A stretch of 48,155 bases of DNA from an uncultured Craurococcus sp. (lineage in GTDB: Bacteria > Pseudomonadota > Alphaproteobacteria > Acetobacterales > Acetobacteraceae): positions 1 to 48,155 of the forward strand of contig CADCTD010000124.1 of NCBI GenBank assembly GCA_902805545.1, given 5' to 3'. Both the position numbers and the translations under genes were made by a program. A model generated the notes under the pieces. That model saw only the letters and a program-made list of their open reading frames with translations, was not told the origin of the DNA and made no database searches. Of the stretch, positions 26,014-34,949 are shown piece after piece. Each line of letters starts with the position of its first letter. Within the stretch, counting starts at the first letter, position 1.

Positions 26014-27495
26014 ATGGCGCAGCTCGATGCTATCCTGCGATCCCCGATACGTTGGATGGACCAGGCGAAGGATGCGGAGATCCGCAGCTTTCTTGACGAC
26101 CTGCAGGCGAATATCCTGAAGGGACATGGCCGGCACTTCACCGGCAACATCTTCATCAGCCTCGAAGGCATGGGCGAGGCGGCGGTGGCGGCGCTGCTGC
26201 GCGACCTTTCGGGCTATGTCACCTCGGCCTTGCAGCAGCTGCGCACGGCCCGGAGCAGCGCCGGGCCCGGCTTCGACGGCGGGCCGGTGCGCTGCCTGCT
26301 GCTCGGCGCCGGGGCCTACCGGGCGCTCGGCCAGCTGGCGGCGATGCCGGGGGATGCGGCCTTCCAGGCGGGGATGCGGGCACGCCAGGCGATGCTCGCC
26401 GACCCGCCTGCCAATGCCTGGGGCGAGGGCGCGTGGCGGCCGGGCAACCCGGCGCCGGATGCGATGCTGCTGCTGGCGAATTCCAGCTTCGACGCCGTCA
26501 CCCGCGACCTCGAGGCGGCCGAGGGCTGGCTGGACGGCACCGGCGCACGGGTGCTCGGCGTGGAGCGGGGCCGGGCGCAGTTCCGCCAGTTCAGGCCCGG
26601 CGGCCCGCAGGAGGGGGTGGAGCATTTCGGCTATGTCGACGGGCGGAGCCAGCCGCTCTTCCTCGCCGAGGACCTCGAGCGGGAGGAGGCGGCCTCTGGG
26701 CAGGAGCCGGCGCCCACCGGCGCGGACCGGGGCTTCGACCCGGCCTTCCCGCCCTCGCAATTCATCCTGGCGGACCCGAATGCGCGTCATCCGCTCGCCG
26801 CCGGCAGCTACTTCGTCTTCCGGAAGCTCGAGCAGCGGGTGCGCGCCTTCAAGCAGCAGGAGGCGGCGCTGGCCGAGGCGCTCGGCCTGACCGGCGCGGA
26901 TGCGGAGCGGGCCGGGGCCATGGTGGTCGGGCGGTTCGAGGACGGGACGCCGGTGGTGCTCTCCGACGATGCGACGGCGGCGCCGCCGCCCAACAACTTC
27001 AGCTATGCGAATGACCCGCAGGGGATGCGCTGCCCCTTCCAGTCGCATATCCGCAAGACCAACCCGCGGGGCGAGAGCACGCCGAAGCTGCCGCCCGGGG
27101 CGCCGGAGGAGCGGAGCCACATCATGGCGCGGCGGGGCATCCCCTTCGGCGATGCGGTGCGCGACTTCGAGGCGGAGGAGGGGCAGGAGCCGGAGGGCGA
27201 GGTCGGGCTGCTCTTCATGGCCTATATGGCCAGCATCGTCGGGCAGTTCGAGTTCACCCAGCAGGCCTGGGCGAACAATCCGCGCTTCCTCCGCGGGCTG
27301 GCGGCGGGCGAGGCGCCGACGGGCATCGACCCCGTCATCGGCCAGGGCGGCGACCAGGCGGCGCGGACGCAGGACTGGCCGGTGGGCGAGGGCAAGCCGA
27401 TGGTGCCCTTCGCCTTCGCCGATTTCGTCCGGATGCAGGGCGGCGAGTATTTCTTCGCGCCCTCGCGCTCCTTCCTGCGCGAGGTCGGGCTGTAG
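26014..27495 (+). CDS. Dye-decolorizing (DyP-type) heme peroxidase
   Basis: A 493-residue DyP peroxidase. The N-terminal domain starts with the family stretch LQANILKGHGRHFTGNIF (about residues 30-47). The signature GxxDG with the distal Asp is EHFGYVDGRSQP (about residue 204 on). The proximal heme His is in CPFQSHIRKTNPRGE (about residue 346), with RRGIPFGDAVRDF and LLFMAYMASIVGQFEFTQQ further on. The length and QANILKG opening fit the longer (class V, C/D-type) enzymes. No signal peptide is seen. ATG 26014 follows GAGAGGGA; an earlier in-frame ATG at 25948 gives an Arg/Pro-rich extension and is less likely. It converges on the flavin oxidoreductase gene with 8 nt between stops. Confidence 0.92.
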   Translation: MAQLDAILRSPIRWMDQAKDAEIRSFLDDLQANILKGHGRHFTGNIFISLEGMGEAAVAALLRDLSGYVTSALQQLRTARSSAGPGFDGGPVRCLLLGAGAYRALGQLAAMPGDAAFQAGMRARQAMLADPPANAWGEGAWRPGNPAPDAMLLLANSSFDAVTRDLEAAEGWLDGTGARVLGVERGRAQFRQFRPGGPQEGVEHFGYVDGRSQPLFLAEDLEREEAASGQEPAPTGADRGFDPAFPPSQFILADPNARHPLAAGSYFVFRKLEQRVRAFKQQEAALAEALGLTGADAERAGAMVVGRFEDGTPVVLSDDATAAPPPNNFSYANDPQGMRCPFQSHIRKTNPRGESTPKLPPGAPEERSHIMARRGIPFGDAVRDFEAEEGQEPEGEVGLLFMAYMASIVGQFEFTQQAWANNPRFLRGLAAGEAPTGIDPVIGQGGDQAARTQDWPVGEGKPMVPFAFADFVRMQGGEYFFAPSRSFLREVGL

Positions 27496-27503
27496 GGGCG
27501 GCG

Positions 27504-28946
27504 CTACTCGGCGGCGATGCGGCCGGGGTTCAGCTCCACCTGCGGGATGTCATAGGCCAGCAGCTCCTCGTAGAGGCGCGGCAGGTCGGCCTCGAAGAGC
27601 CCGCGCGTCACCCCGGCGGCGACGCGCGGTGCCGCGATGCTCATCGCGTTGATGGAGCTGCCGGCGGGGCCGAAGGACATGGTGGTGCCGATGCCGAAGA
27701 GGTGGATGTCGCGGATCCAGGGCGTCCCGCCGGCCTGGCGCTCCTGGAAGCTGCTGTCGGGGGCGAGGTAGGGGAAGCCGCCCAGGCGCTCGGCGAGCTC
27801 GGGCGGGGTCTCGCCGGGCGGGGGCGCGTAGCGGTCGCGCCACCGGGCGATGTTGTGGGCGCAGGCCGTGAGCTCGGGCACCAGGGCCGGGTCCATCCGG
27901 GCGCCGGTGCCGCAGATCAGGTAGTCGGCGGCGAAGGGGCCGCGCGGCGTCTCCAGCACGGCGCGGCCGGCCTCGGCGCGCGCATCGGTCCAGGGGCGGC
28001 CGACATGCATGGTGAAGTTCGGGAAGGCGAGGACGCGCGTGTAGGTGTCCTGCGGGAAGCCCTCGCGCAGGCCGAGGATGTAGCTGAGGAAGCGCCAGCG
28101 CCACTCGTCCGACATCTCGTGCATGTGGCGGAGGAAGCCGGCGAAGGTCAGCCAGCGATAGGGCTGGATGATCATCGGCTCGGCGCGGCGACAGAAGAGG
28201 TGGACCTCGGCCGCGCCGGCCTCGAGCGCGGTCGCGGCATTGTCGAAGGCGGAGGCGCCGGCGCCGAGCACGGCGACGGTCCTGCCGCGCAGCGCGGCGA
28301 AGTCGATCTCCTCGCTGGCATGGGCGCGGAGCGGCTTCGGCAGGGCCGAGACGAATTCCGGCATCCACCAGGCGCCGACGCCCTCCTGCCCGGTGGCGAT
28401 GACGACCTTGCGGGCCAGCAGCGGCCCCTCGCTGCTCTCGATGCGGAGGCAGGGCAGGCCGTCATCCGTCCGCGCCGGGGCGATGGCGCCGGCGGCGACG
28501 CCGTTGCGGACGGGGATGCCGGTCACGCGGCGGAACCAGAGCAGGTAGTCCTGCCAGAGCTCCTTCGGGATCCAGCGCATCGCCTCGAAATGCGCGGCGC
28601 CGAACTGCGCCTCGTGCCAGGCCTGGTAGGTGAGGGCGGGGAGGCGGAGGTCGGGGCCGGTCTGCGTCTTCCAGCTGCGGAGCGTGCGCATGCGGGCATA
28701 GGTGAGCCAGGGGCCCTCCCGGCCCTCGGGCGCCCGGTCGATGAGCAGGATGTTCTCGACCCTGTCCCGCCGCAGGGCATGGGCGACGGCGAGGCCGCCC
28801 TGGCCGGCGCCGATGACGAGGCAATCGAGCACCGGGGCGCCGCCGCAGGTCTTCGGCACGAGCCAGGGGGCGCGGGGATGGGCGGTCAGCTCCAGGTCGC
28901 GGGCGACATCCTGTTCCAACTCGAGAAGGGTGCGGGGTGCGGGCAT
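27504..28946 (-). CDS. FAD/NAD(P)-binding monooxygenase-like oxidoreductase
   Basis: A 480-residue flavoprotein with two dinucleotide-binding motifs: LDCLVIGAGQGGLAVAHAL (FAD, about residues 40-58) and VAVLGAGASAFDNAATALEA (NADPH, about residue 223 on). Between them lies VVIATGQEGVGAWWMPEF, with a late ATG-type motif YLICGTGARMDPALV. The layout is that of flavin-containing or Baeyer-Villiger-type monooxygenases, though I do not see a clean FxGxxxHxxxW fingerprint, so the reaction is open. AGGAG lies about 10 nt before ATG 28946. It diverges from the D-aminoacylase gene and may act on the same compounds. Confidence 0.75.
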   Translation of the reverse strand: MPAPRTLLELEQDVARDLELTAHPRAPWLVPKTCGGAPVLDCLVIGAGQGGLAVAHALRRDRVENILLIDRAPEGREGPWLTYARMRTLRSWKTQTGPDLRLPALTYQAWHEAQFGAAHFEAMRWIPKELWQDYLLWFRRVTGIPVRNGVAAGAIAPARTDDGLPCLRIESSEGPLLARKVVIATGQEGVGAWWMPEFVSALPKPLRAHASEEIDFAALRGRTVAVLGAGASAFDNAATALEAGAAEVHLFCRRAEPMIIQPYRWLTFAGFLRHMHEMSDEWRWRFLSYILGLREGFPQDTYTRVLAFPNFTMHVGRPWTDARAEAGRAVLETPRGPFAADYLICGTGARMDPALVPELTACAHNIARWRDRYAPPPGETPPELAERLGGFPYLAPDSSFQERQAGGTPWIRDIHLFGIGTTMSFGPAGSSINAMSIAAPRVAAGVTRGLFEADLPRLYEELLAYDIPQVELNPGRIAAE

Positions 28947-28992
28947 CCAAGGGGCTCCTGATGGCGCCAGACTAGCAAGGGCCGCGCCAGCG

Positions 28993-29021
28993 TTGACAGG
29001 GGCGGCGGAGCGGCCAAGGCT
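28993..29021 (+). promoter_or_regulatory. Possible promoter of the N-acyl-D-amino-acid deacylase gene
   Basis: A perfect -35 TTGACA (28993-28998), 17-bp spacer, and a weak -10 AAGGCT (29016-29021). AGGAGG (29035-29040) lies eight bases before ATG 29049. The -35 and ribosome-binding site are strong; the -10 is poor. Confidence 0.4.
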
Positions 29022-29048
29022 GGGGGCAAGGAAAAGGAGGAAGCCGCC

Positions 29049-30752
29049 ATGGAGCCGAGCCTCGTCATCCGCCGCGGGACCGTCATCGATGGCAGCGGCG
29101 GCGAGCCCTATGAGGCGGATATCGCCGTCGGCGGCGGGCGCATCCTCGAGGTCGGCAGGGTGGCGGCGCGGGGGGCGGAGGAGATCGACGCCCGGGGGAT
29201 GATCGTCACCCCGGGCTTCGTCGACATCCATACCCATTACGATGCGCAGGCGACCTGGAGCAGCCGGCTCGACAGCTCCTCGCTCAACGGCGTGACGACG
29301 GCGCTGATCGGCAATTGCGGCGTCGGCTTCGCGCCCTGCCGGCCGGAGGCGCGGGAGGCGCTGGTCAGGCTGATGGAGGGCGTCGAGGACCTGCCGGAGG
29401 TGGTGCTGACCGAGGGGCTGCCCTGGAACTGGGAGACTTTCCCGCAATTCCTCGATGTGCTCGGCAGCCGGCGCTACGACATGGATGTGGCGACGCAGGT
29501 GTGCCATGCGCCGCTCCGCGTTCATGTCATGGGCAATCGGGCGGCGGCCTATGCCGAGGCGACGCCGGAGGAGATCGCCGAGATGGCGCGGCTGGCGGCG
29601 GAGGGCATCCGCGCCGGGGCGCTCGGCTTCTCCACCTCGCGCGCCATCGCCCACAAGACGCTGGACGGGACGCACACGCCGACCCTCGGCACGCCCGAGC
29701 CGGAGCTGGAGGCGATCGGCCGGGCGGCGGGCGAGGCCGGGGCGAGCTGGCTGCAGGTGATCTCGGATTTCGACGAGCCGGAGGACGAGTTCGCCCGGCT
29801 GCAGCGGATCGCCGCGGCCTCCGGGCGGCCGATGACCTTCTCGTTGCTGCAACGGGAGAGCCGGCCCTGGCTCTGGCGCTTCCTGCTGGAGAAGATCGAG
29901 GCGGCGAACGCGGCCGGCGTGCCGATGACGGGGCAGGTGATGGCGCGGCCGGTCGGGCTGATGTTCGGCTTCGAGCTGTCGCAGCACCCCTTCATGGCGC
30001 GGCCGTCCTGGCAGGCGGTGGCCGGGCTGCCCTTCGCCGAGAAGCTGGCCGCGTTGCGCGACCCGGCCTTCAAGGCGCGGATCCTGGCCGAGGAGGTGCC
30101 GGACCCGGCGTTGCGGGACCGGCTGAATGTCTGGGACATGATCTTCCGCCTCGGCGACCCGCCGGATTACGAGCCGCGGCCGGAGACCAGCGTCGGCGCC
30201 ATCGCGGCGCAGCAGGGCCGGGACCCGGCCGAGCTGTGCTGGGACTGGATGATGGAGCGGGACGGCAAGGCGATCCTCAACCGGCCCATCATCAACTACG
30301 CCGACCGCGACCTGGAGGCGGTGCGCGAGATGGTCGAGCACCCGCAGACGCTGATGGGGCTCGGCGATGGCGGGGCGCATGTCAGCATCATCTGCGACAG
30401 CTCCTCGACCACCCACATGCTCGCCTATTGGACGCGGGACCGGGTGCGGGGGCCGAAGCTGCCGCTGCCCTTCGCGGTGCGGCGGCTGACGCGGGACAAT
30501 GCGGTGGCGCTCGGGCTCCGGGACCGGGGGCTGATCGCCGTCGGCAAGCGGGCCGACCTCAACGTGATCGACTATGGCCGGCTGCAGATCCGCGTGCCGG
30601 AGCTGCGCTACGACCTGCCCGCCGGCGGCAAGCGGCTGGTGCAGGCGGCGGAGGGCTATGTGGCGACCATCGTCCATGGCGAGGTCGTCTCACGGCATGG
30701 CGAGCCGACCGGGGCGCTGCCGGGGCGGCTGGTGCGCGGCGCGAGGGCTTGA
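29049..30752 (+). CDS. N-acyl-D-amino-acid deacylase-family amidohydrolase
   Basis: A 567-residue amidohydrolase. The N-terminal beta-sandwich ([20 protein letters not shown]) leads to the metal motif [17 protein letters not shown] (about residues 54-70). [20 protein letters not shown] holds the conserved Cys. The late [20 protein letters not shown] (about residue 438 on) carries the catalytic Asp-His region. GVKADLNV-type closure appears as [15 protein letters not shown]. The family hydrolyses N-acyl-D-amino acids or related amides in the cytoplasm using zinc. The exact substrate is unknown; an N-substituted hydantoin or amide is also possible. It is divergent from a flavin oxidoreductase. 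Confidence 0.85.
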   Translation: MEPSLVIRRGTVIDGSGGEPYEADIAVGGGRILEVGRVAARGAEEIDARGMIVTPGFVDIHTHYDAQATWSSRLDSSSLNGVTTALIGNCGVGFAPCRPEAREALVRLMEGVEDLPEVVLTEGLPWNWETFPQFLDVLGSRRYDMDVATQVCHAPLRVHVMGNRAAAYAEATPEEIAEMARLAAEGIRAGALGFSTSRAIAHKTLDGTHTPTLGTPEPELEAIGRAAGEAGASWLQVISDFDEPEDEFARLQRIAAASGRPMTFSLLQRESRPWLWRFLLEKIEAANAAGVPMTGQVMARPVGLMFGFELSQHPFMARPSWQAVAGLPFAEKLAALRDPAFKARILAEEVPDPALRDRLNVWDMIFRLGDPPDYEPRPETSVGAIAAQQGRDPAELCWDWMMERDGKAILNRPIINYADRDLEAVREMVEHPQTLMGLGDGGAHVSIICDSSSTTHMLAYWTRDRVRGPKLPLPFAVRRLTRDNAVALGLRDRGLIAVGKRADLNVIDYGRLQIRVPELRYDLPAGGKRLVQAAEGYVATIVHGEVVSRHGEPTGALPGRLVRGARA

Positions 30753-30775
30753 CGGATCGGCGCCCGGACAGGGGC

Positions 30776-30799
30776 GGAAGTTGACCGGTTTCCGGAGTT
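30776..30799 (+). promoter_or_regulatory. Possible EcfG-like promoter before DUF4142 gene
   Basis: GGAAG (30776-30780), 16 nt, GTT (30797-30799) resembles the GGAAC-N16/17-GTT promoter of alphaproteobacterial general-stress sigma factors, with one mismatch. It lies about 100 nt before ATG 30896. The support is weak and based only on pattern and on the stress-linked family downstream. Confidence 0.25.
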
Positions 30800-30895
30800 T
30801 CATTCGCCGGAGTTGATGAACCTCCGCCGGATCGGCCCGTTTGCGCGAAAGAGCTGGTGCGTTGCGCGCCAGCCACAGCCAAACGGAGCCATGCC

Positions 30896-31438
30896 ATGAA
30901 CCGACGCCATGCGATCCTCGGCCTTGCCGCCGCCGGGGCGGCCGTGCCGCTGCTGCGCGGGACCGCCATCGCCCAGACCGCGCCGCTGGTGACGCCCGGC
31001 TCGGTGCGCACCCTCTCGGCCACCGAGCACACGGCGATGACGCTGATGAGCGGGACGCTCGCCAAGCAGACCAGCCAGCTGGCGCTGGAGCGGTCCGAGA
31101 ACCTGAAGGTGAAGCAGTTCGCCACCTTCGAAATCGCCGAGCAGACCGCGCTGGCCCAGGTGATGACCGATGTGGCGAACCCGCCGCCGGTGCCGCTCGA
31201 TGCCGAGCACCGGGCGGTGCTGACGAGCCTGCAGTCGCTCACGGGCCCCGCCTTCGACCGCGCCTATGTGCAGAGCCAGCTGCTCAGCCACCGCGAGGGC
31301 CTGCTGGTGCAGCAGGGCTATCTCGACAACAACAACCGCAGCGTCGACGGGCAGCACATCGCGGTGCTGGCGCGCATGTCGATCCAGCAGCACATCACCA
31401 TGCTGGAAGAGCTCAACATGATGCTCCAGCGGAGCTGA
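30896..31438 (+). CDS. DUF4142 periplasmic protein
   Basis: A 180-residue secreted protein. The Tat-compatible signal MNRRHAILGLAAAGAAVPLL has cleavage near AIAQ-TA (about residue 29). The DUF4142 domain follows as a helical bundle (ERSENLKVKQFATFEIAEQT; FDRAYVQSQLLSHREGLLVQ; ISIQQH-like RMSIQQHITMLEELNMML). Family members are ferritin-like helical proteins of unknown function, often induced by stress. ATG 30896 gives the complete signal peptide. It converges on the P450 operon, with a strong hairpin between the two stops. Confidence 0.85.
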   Translation: MNRRHAILGLAAAGAAVPLLRGTAIAQTAPLVTPGSVRTLSATEHTAMTLMSGTLAKQTSQLALERSENLKVKQFATFEIAEQTALAQVMTDVANPPPVPLDAEHRAVLTSLQSLTGPAFDRAYVQSQLLSHREGLLVQQGYLDNNNRSVDGQHIAVLARMSIQQHITMLEELNMMLQRS

Positions 31439-31444
31439 CGGGAC

Positions 31445-31467
31445 GGGGCGGCGCGATCCGCCGCCCC
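31445..31467. terminator. Bidirectional stem-loop between DUF4142 and P450 genes
   Basis: A perfect 9-bp inverted repeat GGGGCGGCG (31445-31453) / CGCCGCCCC (31459-31467) with a 5-nt loop, exactly between convergent stops. No T-run is present. It is a likely transcription terminator for both sides. Confidence 0.5.
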
Positions 31468-31474
31468 CTCCACC

Positions 31475-32725
31475 TCAGCCGGGGATGCGCACCGGCAGGT
31501 TGGTGATGCCGTGGACGAAGGAGGAGTAGGTCCGCTCCGCCGGGCCCACCACCTCGATCTTCGGGAAGCGCTTCAGGATCTCCTCCCAGAGGATCTTCAG
31601 CTGCAGCTCCGCCAGGCGGTTGCCGACGCAGCGATGGATGCCGAAGCCGAAGGACAGGTGCTGCCGCGGCCGCGCGCGGTCGATGATGAACCGATCCGGC
31701 TGCTCGATCGCGGCCTCGTCGCGGTTGCCGCTGATGTACCACATGACGACCTTGTCGCCGGCGCGGATGGTCTTGCCGCCGATCTCGTAATCCGCGACCG
31801 CCGTGCGGCGCATATGGGCGAGCGGCGTCTGGTAGCGGATGATCTCCGGCACCATGGTCTCGATCAGCGCGGGGTTGGCGCGGAGCTTGTCGTACTCGGC
31901 CGGGTTCTCGTTGAGGAAGAGCACGCCGCCGCTGATCGAGTTGCGGGTGGTGTCGTTGCCGCCGACGATCAGCAGGATGAGGTTCCCCATGAACTCCCGC
32001 GGCGTCATGTTCCGCGTCGCCTCGCCATGAGCGAGCATGGAGATGAGGTCGGGGCGCGGGTCGGCATTCACCCGCTCGTTCCAGAGCGTCATGAAGGCGC
32101 CGAGCATCTCGGCGAAGACGGCCTCGCGCTGCTCCTCGTTCTCGATCAGCCCGCCCGGCATGGGCAGCGCTGTCGCGCAGTCCGACCAGTGGGAGAGCTT
32201 GCGGCGCTCCTCCTGCGGGAAGTCGAAGAGCGTCGCCAGCATGGCGACCGTCAGCTCGATCGAGACGCGGTCGACCCAGTTGAAGGTCTCGTTGCGCGGC
32301 AGGTCCTCGAGGATGCGGATGGCGCGCTCGCGGATCATGTGCTCGAGCTTCGCCAGGTTGGCGGGTGCGACGATGGGCTGCACGACCTTCCGCTGGTCGT
32401 CATGCTGCGGCGGGTCCATGGCGATGAACATCGGCAGGCGCAGCGCCTTGTCGCGGTCGCGGATGGTGATGCCGCCGTGGAGGCTGTCGGAGGACAGCAC
32501 CTTGTGCGCCAGCTCGCACTGCATGATCTCCTTGTAGGTGGAGATCGACCAGAAGGGGCCGAACATGCTCTCGGCGGTGTAGTGCACCGGCGCCTCGCGC
32601 CGCAGCCGGGCGAAATAGGGCTGCCAGGTGTCGTCGCGGAAGATCGCCGGGTTGCTCGGGTCGAGCCGGTCGAGCGGCGTCGAGGCGGCGATGCGGGCGT
32701 GGTCGAGGTCGACGGGGGCGTTCAT
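31475..32725 (-). CDS. Cytochrome P450, CYP153-like alkane hydroxylase
   Basis: A 416-residue soluble P450. The I-helix is LLIVGGNDTTRNSISGG and the K-helix ExxR is EIIRYQTPLAHMRRTA. The heme loop is LSFGFGIHRCVGNRLAEL with axial Cys366, and the ending is YSSFVHGITNLPVRI. The GGNDTTRNS, YQTPLAHMRRTA and SSFVHG stretches are characteristic of CYP153, which hydroxylates the terminal carbon of medium-chain alkanes, fatty acids or terpenes. The ribosome-binding region upstream is an unusually long purine run. Ferredoxin and ferredoxin reductase genes directly upstream complete a class I three-component system. The substrate range cannot be read from sequence. Confidence 0.9.
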   Translation of the reverse strand: MNAPVDLDHARIAASTPLDRLDPSNPAIFRDDTWQPYFARLRREAPVHYTAESMFGPFWSISTYKEIMQCELAHKVLSSDSLHGGITIRDRDKALRLPMFIAMDPPQHDDQRKVVQPIVAPANLAKLEHMIRERAIRILEDLPRNETFNWVDRVSIELTVAMLATLFDFPQEERRKLSHWSDCATALPMPGGLIENEEQREAVFAEMLGAFMTLWNERVNADPRPDLISMLAHGEATRNMTPREFMGNLILLIVGGNDTTRNSISGGVLFLNENPAEYDKLRANPALIETMVPEIIRYQTPLAHMRRTAVADYEIGGKTIRAGDKVVMWYISGNRDEAAIEQPDRFIIDRARPRQHLSFGFGIHRCVGNRLAELQLKILWEEILKRFPKIEVVGPAERTYSSFVHGITNLPVRIPG

Positions 32726-32755
32726 GGGCCGGCTCCTCTCTCTTTTCTCTTGGTT

Positions 32756-33076
32756 CTAGTGTTGCGCCTCCGGCATGCGGACGACGAGGCCGTCGAGCTC
32801 GGGCGACATGGTGATCTGGCAGGAGAGGCGGGAATTGGGCTCGGCCGTCGCGGCGAAGCTCAGCATGCTCGCCTCCTGCTCGCCCGCCGTGCCGCATTTC
32901 GCCAGCCAGGCCTCGTCGACATAGACATGGCAGGTGGCGCAGGCGCATTCGCCGCCGCAATCGGCATCGATGCCGGGGATGCCGTTGTCGAGGGCGCCCT
33001 GCATCACCGAGCGGCCGGGCTCCAGCTCGATGCGGTGCTCGGTGCCGTTGTGCTCGATATAGGTGACCTGCGGCAT
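32756..33076 (-). CDS. [2Fe-2S] ferredoxin (adrenodoxin/putidaredoxin type)
   Basis: A 106-residue ferredoxin. The cluster ligands Cys40, Cys46, Cys49 and Cys86 are in CX5CX2CX36C spacing ([17 protein letters not shown] and SRLSCQITM); Cys44 is extra. It shuttles single electrons from the flavoprotein encoded upstream to the P450 encoded downstream. AGGAGG precedes ATG 33076. Gaps of 27 and 30 nt on either side support one operon. Confidence 0.93.
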   Translation of the reverse strand: MPQVTYIEHNGTEHRIELEPGRSVMQGALDNGIPGIDADCGGECACATCHVYVDEAWLAKCGTAGEQEASMLSFAATAEPNSRLSCQITMSPELDGLVVRMPEAQH

Positions 33077-33103
33077 GCGGGCGGTTTCCTCCTGATGACT
33101 TGG

Positions 33104-34336
33104 CTAGATGGCGAGGTCCTTGAGCGGCATCGCGGCATCGCGCAGCAGGTTGGGTGCCACCTGCCGCTGCTTCGAGACCAGGATGCGCCCCGCCATGAAG
33201 TCGGCCGGCGCGTTCACCGCCTCCACCGCCAGCACGCGGTGGTCGGCGGCGAGGTGGAAGACGGCGAAGCTGCCGCCCTCCGGATCGCCGCGGACCACGG
33301 CCTCCGCGGGGTCGAAGGCGAGGCCGGCGATCTGCAGGCGGAGGTCGTACTGGTCCGACCAGAACCAGGGCACCTCGGGGATCGGCGCGGCGCGGCCGCA
33401 GATGTCGGCGGCGGCCTGCTTCGCCTGCTCGATGGCGTTGGGGACGCTCTCCAGCCGGGCCTCGCGGCCGTAGAGGGGCAGGGGGCGGCGGGTGCAGTCG
33501 CCGATGGCGTGGATCAGCGGGTCCGAGGTGCGGGCGGCGAGGTCGACGGTGATGCCGCCGCCGGCCTCGAGGCCGCACGCCACGGCCAGCGCGTCGTTGG
33601 GCACGGCGCCGATGCCGACGAGGACCGCATCGCAGGGAATGCGGCGGCCGTCGCGCAGCAGGACCGCCGAGGCGGCGCCGGCCTCGCCCTCGATCGCCTC
33701 GACGGCCGCTTCCAGCAGCAGCTCGACGCCCTCGGCGCGGTGGCGGGCTTCGAGGAAGGCGGAGAGGGCCTGGCCGGCGACGCGGGCGAGCACCCGGGCC
33801 TCGCGCTCGATCACCACGGCGCTGGCGCCGAGGGCGCGGGCGGAGGCGGCGACCTCGAGGCCGATATAGCCGCCGCCGATGATGGCAAGGCGCCGGCCGG
33901 GGGCGAGGATCGCGGCCAGCGCATCGGCATCGCTGGCGCTGCGCAGGGCCAGCACGCCGCGCAGCGCCTCGCCGGGCAGGCCGAGGCGGCGGGGCGAGGC
34001 GCCGGTCGCCAGGACCAGCCGGTCATAGGGGACGGTGGTGCCGTCATCGAGCGCGAGGCGGCGGGCGGCGCGGTCGATCGCCGTGACGCGCGTGCCGAGG
34101 CGGGTGGCGATGGCCTGCTGGGTGTAGAAGCGCCCGGGGCGGAGGGCGAGGTTGTCGGCCGTCGCCTCGCGCTTCAGCCACGCCTTGGAAAGGGGCGGGC
34201 GCTGGTAGGGCAGCAGGGCTTCCTCGCCGATCAGGGTGATCGGCGCCTTCCAGCCATACTGGCGCAGGAAGGCCGCGGCCGAGCCGCCGGCATGGCCGGC
34301 CCCGGCGATCACGATGCCTGCCTCCTCCTGGCTCAC
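33104..34336 (-). CDS. FAD-dependent ferredoxin reductase
   Basis: A 410-residue putidaredoxin-reductase-type flavoprotein. The FAD loop is IVIAGAGHAGGSAAAFLRQ (about residues 7-25) and YQRPPLSKAWLK is typical of the family. The NADH loop is LAIIGGGYIGLEVAASARAL (about residue 147 on), and VHAIGDCTRRP (here LIHAIGDCTRRP) binds FAD. It reduces the adjacent ferredoxin with NAD(P)H. It is the first gene of the three-gene CYP153 operon. The start ATG 34336 lies about 200 bp from the divergent response-regulator gene. Confidence 0.93.
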   Translation of the reverse strand: MSQEEAGIVIAGAGHAGGSAAAFLRQYGWKAPITLIGEEALLPYQRPPLSKAWLKREATADNLALRPGRFYTQQAIATRLGTRVTAIDRAARRLALDDGTTVPYDRLVLATGASPRRLGLPGEALRGVLALRSASDADALAAILAPGRRLAIIGGGYIGLEVAASARALGASAVVIEREARVLARVAGQALSAFLEARHRAEGVELLLEAAVEAIEGEAGAASAVLLRDGRRIPCDAVLVGIGAVPNDALAVACGLEAGGGITVDLAARTSDPLIHAIGDCTRRPLPLYGREARLESVPNAIEQAKQAAADICGRAAPIPEVPWFWSDQYDLRLQIAGLAFDPAEAVVRGDPEGGSFAVFHLAADHRVLAVEAVNAPADFMAGRILVSKQRQVAPNLLRDAAMPLKDLAI

Positions 34337-34535
34337 CCCGCCTCACCCCCTGGTCTCATTGCCGTCAGGATGGGCATGGCGGGGCGGATGGCGTCAAGGG
34401 AACCCTGGCATGGGTCGGGGCTGCGGCACAGGCCGTCACATCAACGTCAGGCGGCGGGGCCTGGGGGCCTGCAATGCGTTCGCGTATCGACAGGCAGGAA
34501 CCTGTGGCACCCTGGGCTGGGCATCGGTGAAAGCA

Positions 34536-34901
34536 ATGCATGCGCGTCGGATACTGATCGTGGAGGACGACCCGATGGTCGCGCTCGACCTCGAGGAGAT
34601 CGTGCTCGGCCTCGCGGAGGGCGGGGCGCAGGTCGCGCTCGCCGCCTCGGTGCGCGAGGCGCGGCGGGCCCTTGCCGGGGCGGCCTTCGACGTGGCGCTG
34701 CTCGACATCGACGTGCTCGATGGCAAGACCTTCGAGCTCGCCGCGGCGCTGCGCGACCACGGCCTGCCCTTCGCCTTCGTCTCCGGCTCCCGGCCCGAGG
34801 AATTGCCACCGGAATTGCGGACCGTTCCGTTCGTTCCAAAGCCTTACGACCCGGCCGATATCGAGCGCACCCTGCGCGCAAACCTCTCGCCAAGGGCCTG
34901 A
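34536..34901 (+). CDS. Single-domain response regulator
   Basis: A 121-residue receiver domain. Acidic pair in RILIVEDDPMVALDLEEIVL, phospho-acceptor Asp57 in VALLDIDVLDG, Ser in FVSGS and Lys in PFVPKPYDPADIERTL. The VPKPYDPADIE ending is typical of receivers that partner HWE kinases. There is no output domain. ATG 34536 is taken; an in-frame GTG 9 nt upstream is possible. The HWE kinase gene starts 48 nt after its stop, and the two form a probable signalling pair. Confidence 0.88.
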   Translation: MHARRILIVEDDPMVALDLEEIVLGLAEGGAQVALAASVREARRALAGAAFDVALLDIDVLDGKTFELAAALRDHGLPFAFVSGSRPEELPPELRTVPFVPKPYDPADIERTLRANLSPRA

Positions 34902-34949
34902 TTTGGTGCGAATTGACTCGACCTGGGATCCAGCTTCGGAAGTGCGTCG

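Noticed and set aside
30781..30803. Sigma70 promoter from TTGACC upstream of the DUF4142 gene
   Set aside because: No acceptable -10 at 16-18 bp spacing. The GGAAG-N16-GTT reading is listed instead, at low confidence.
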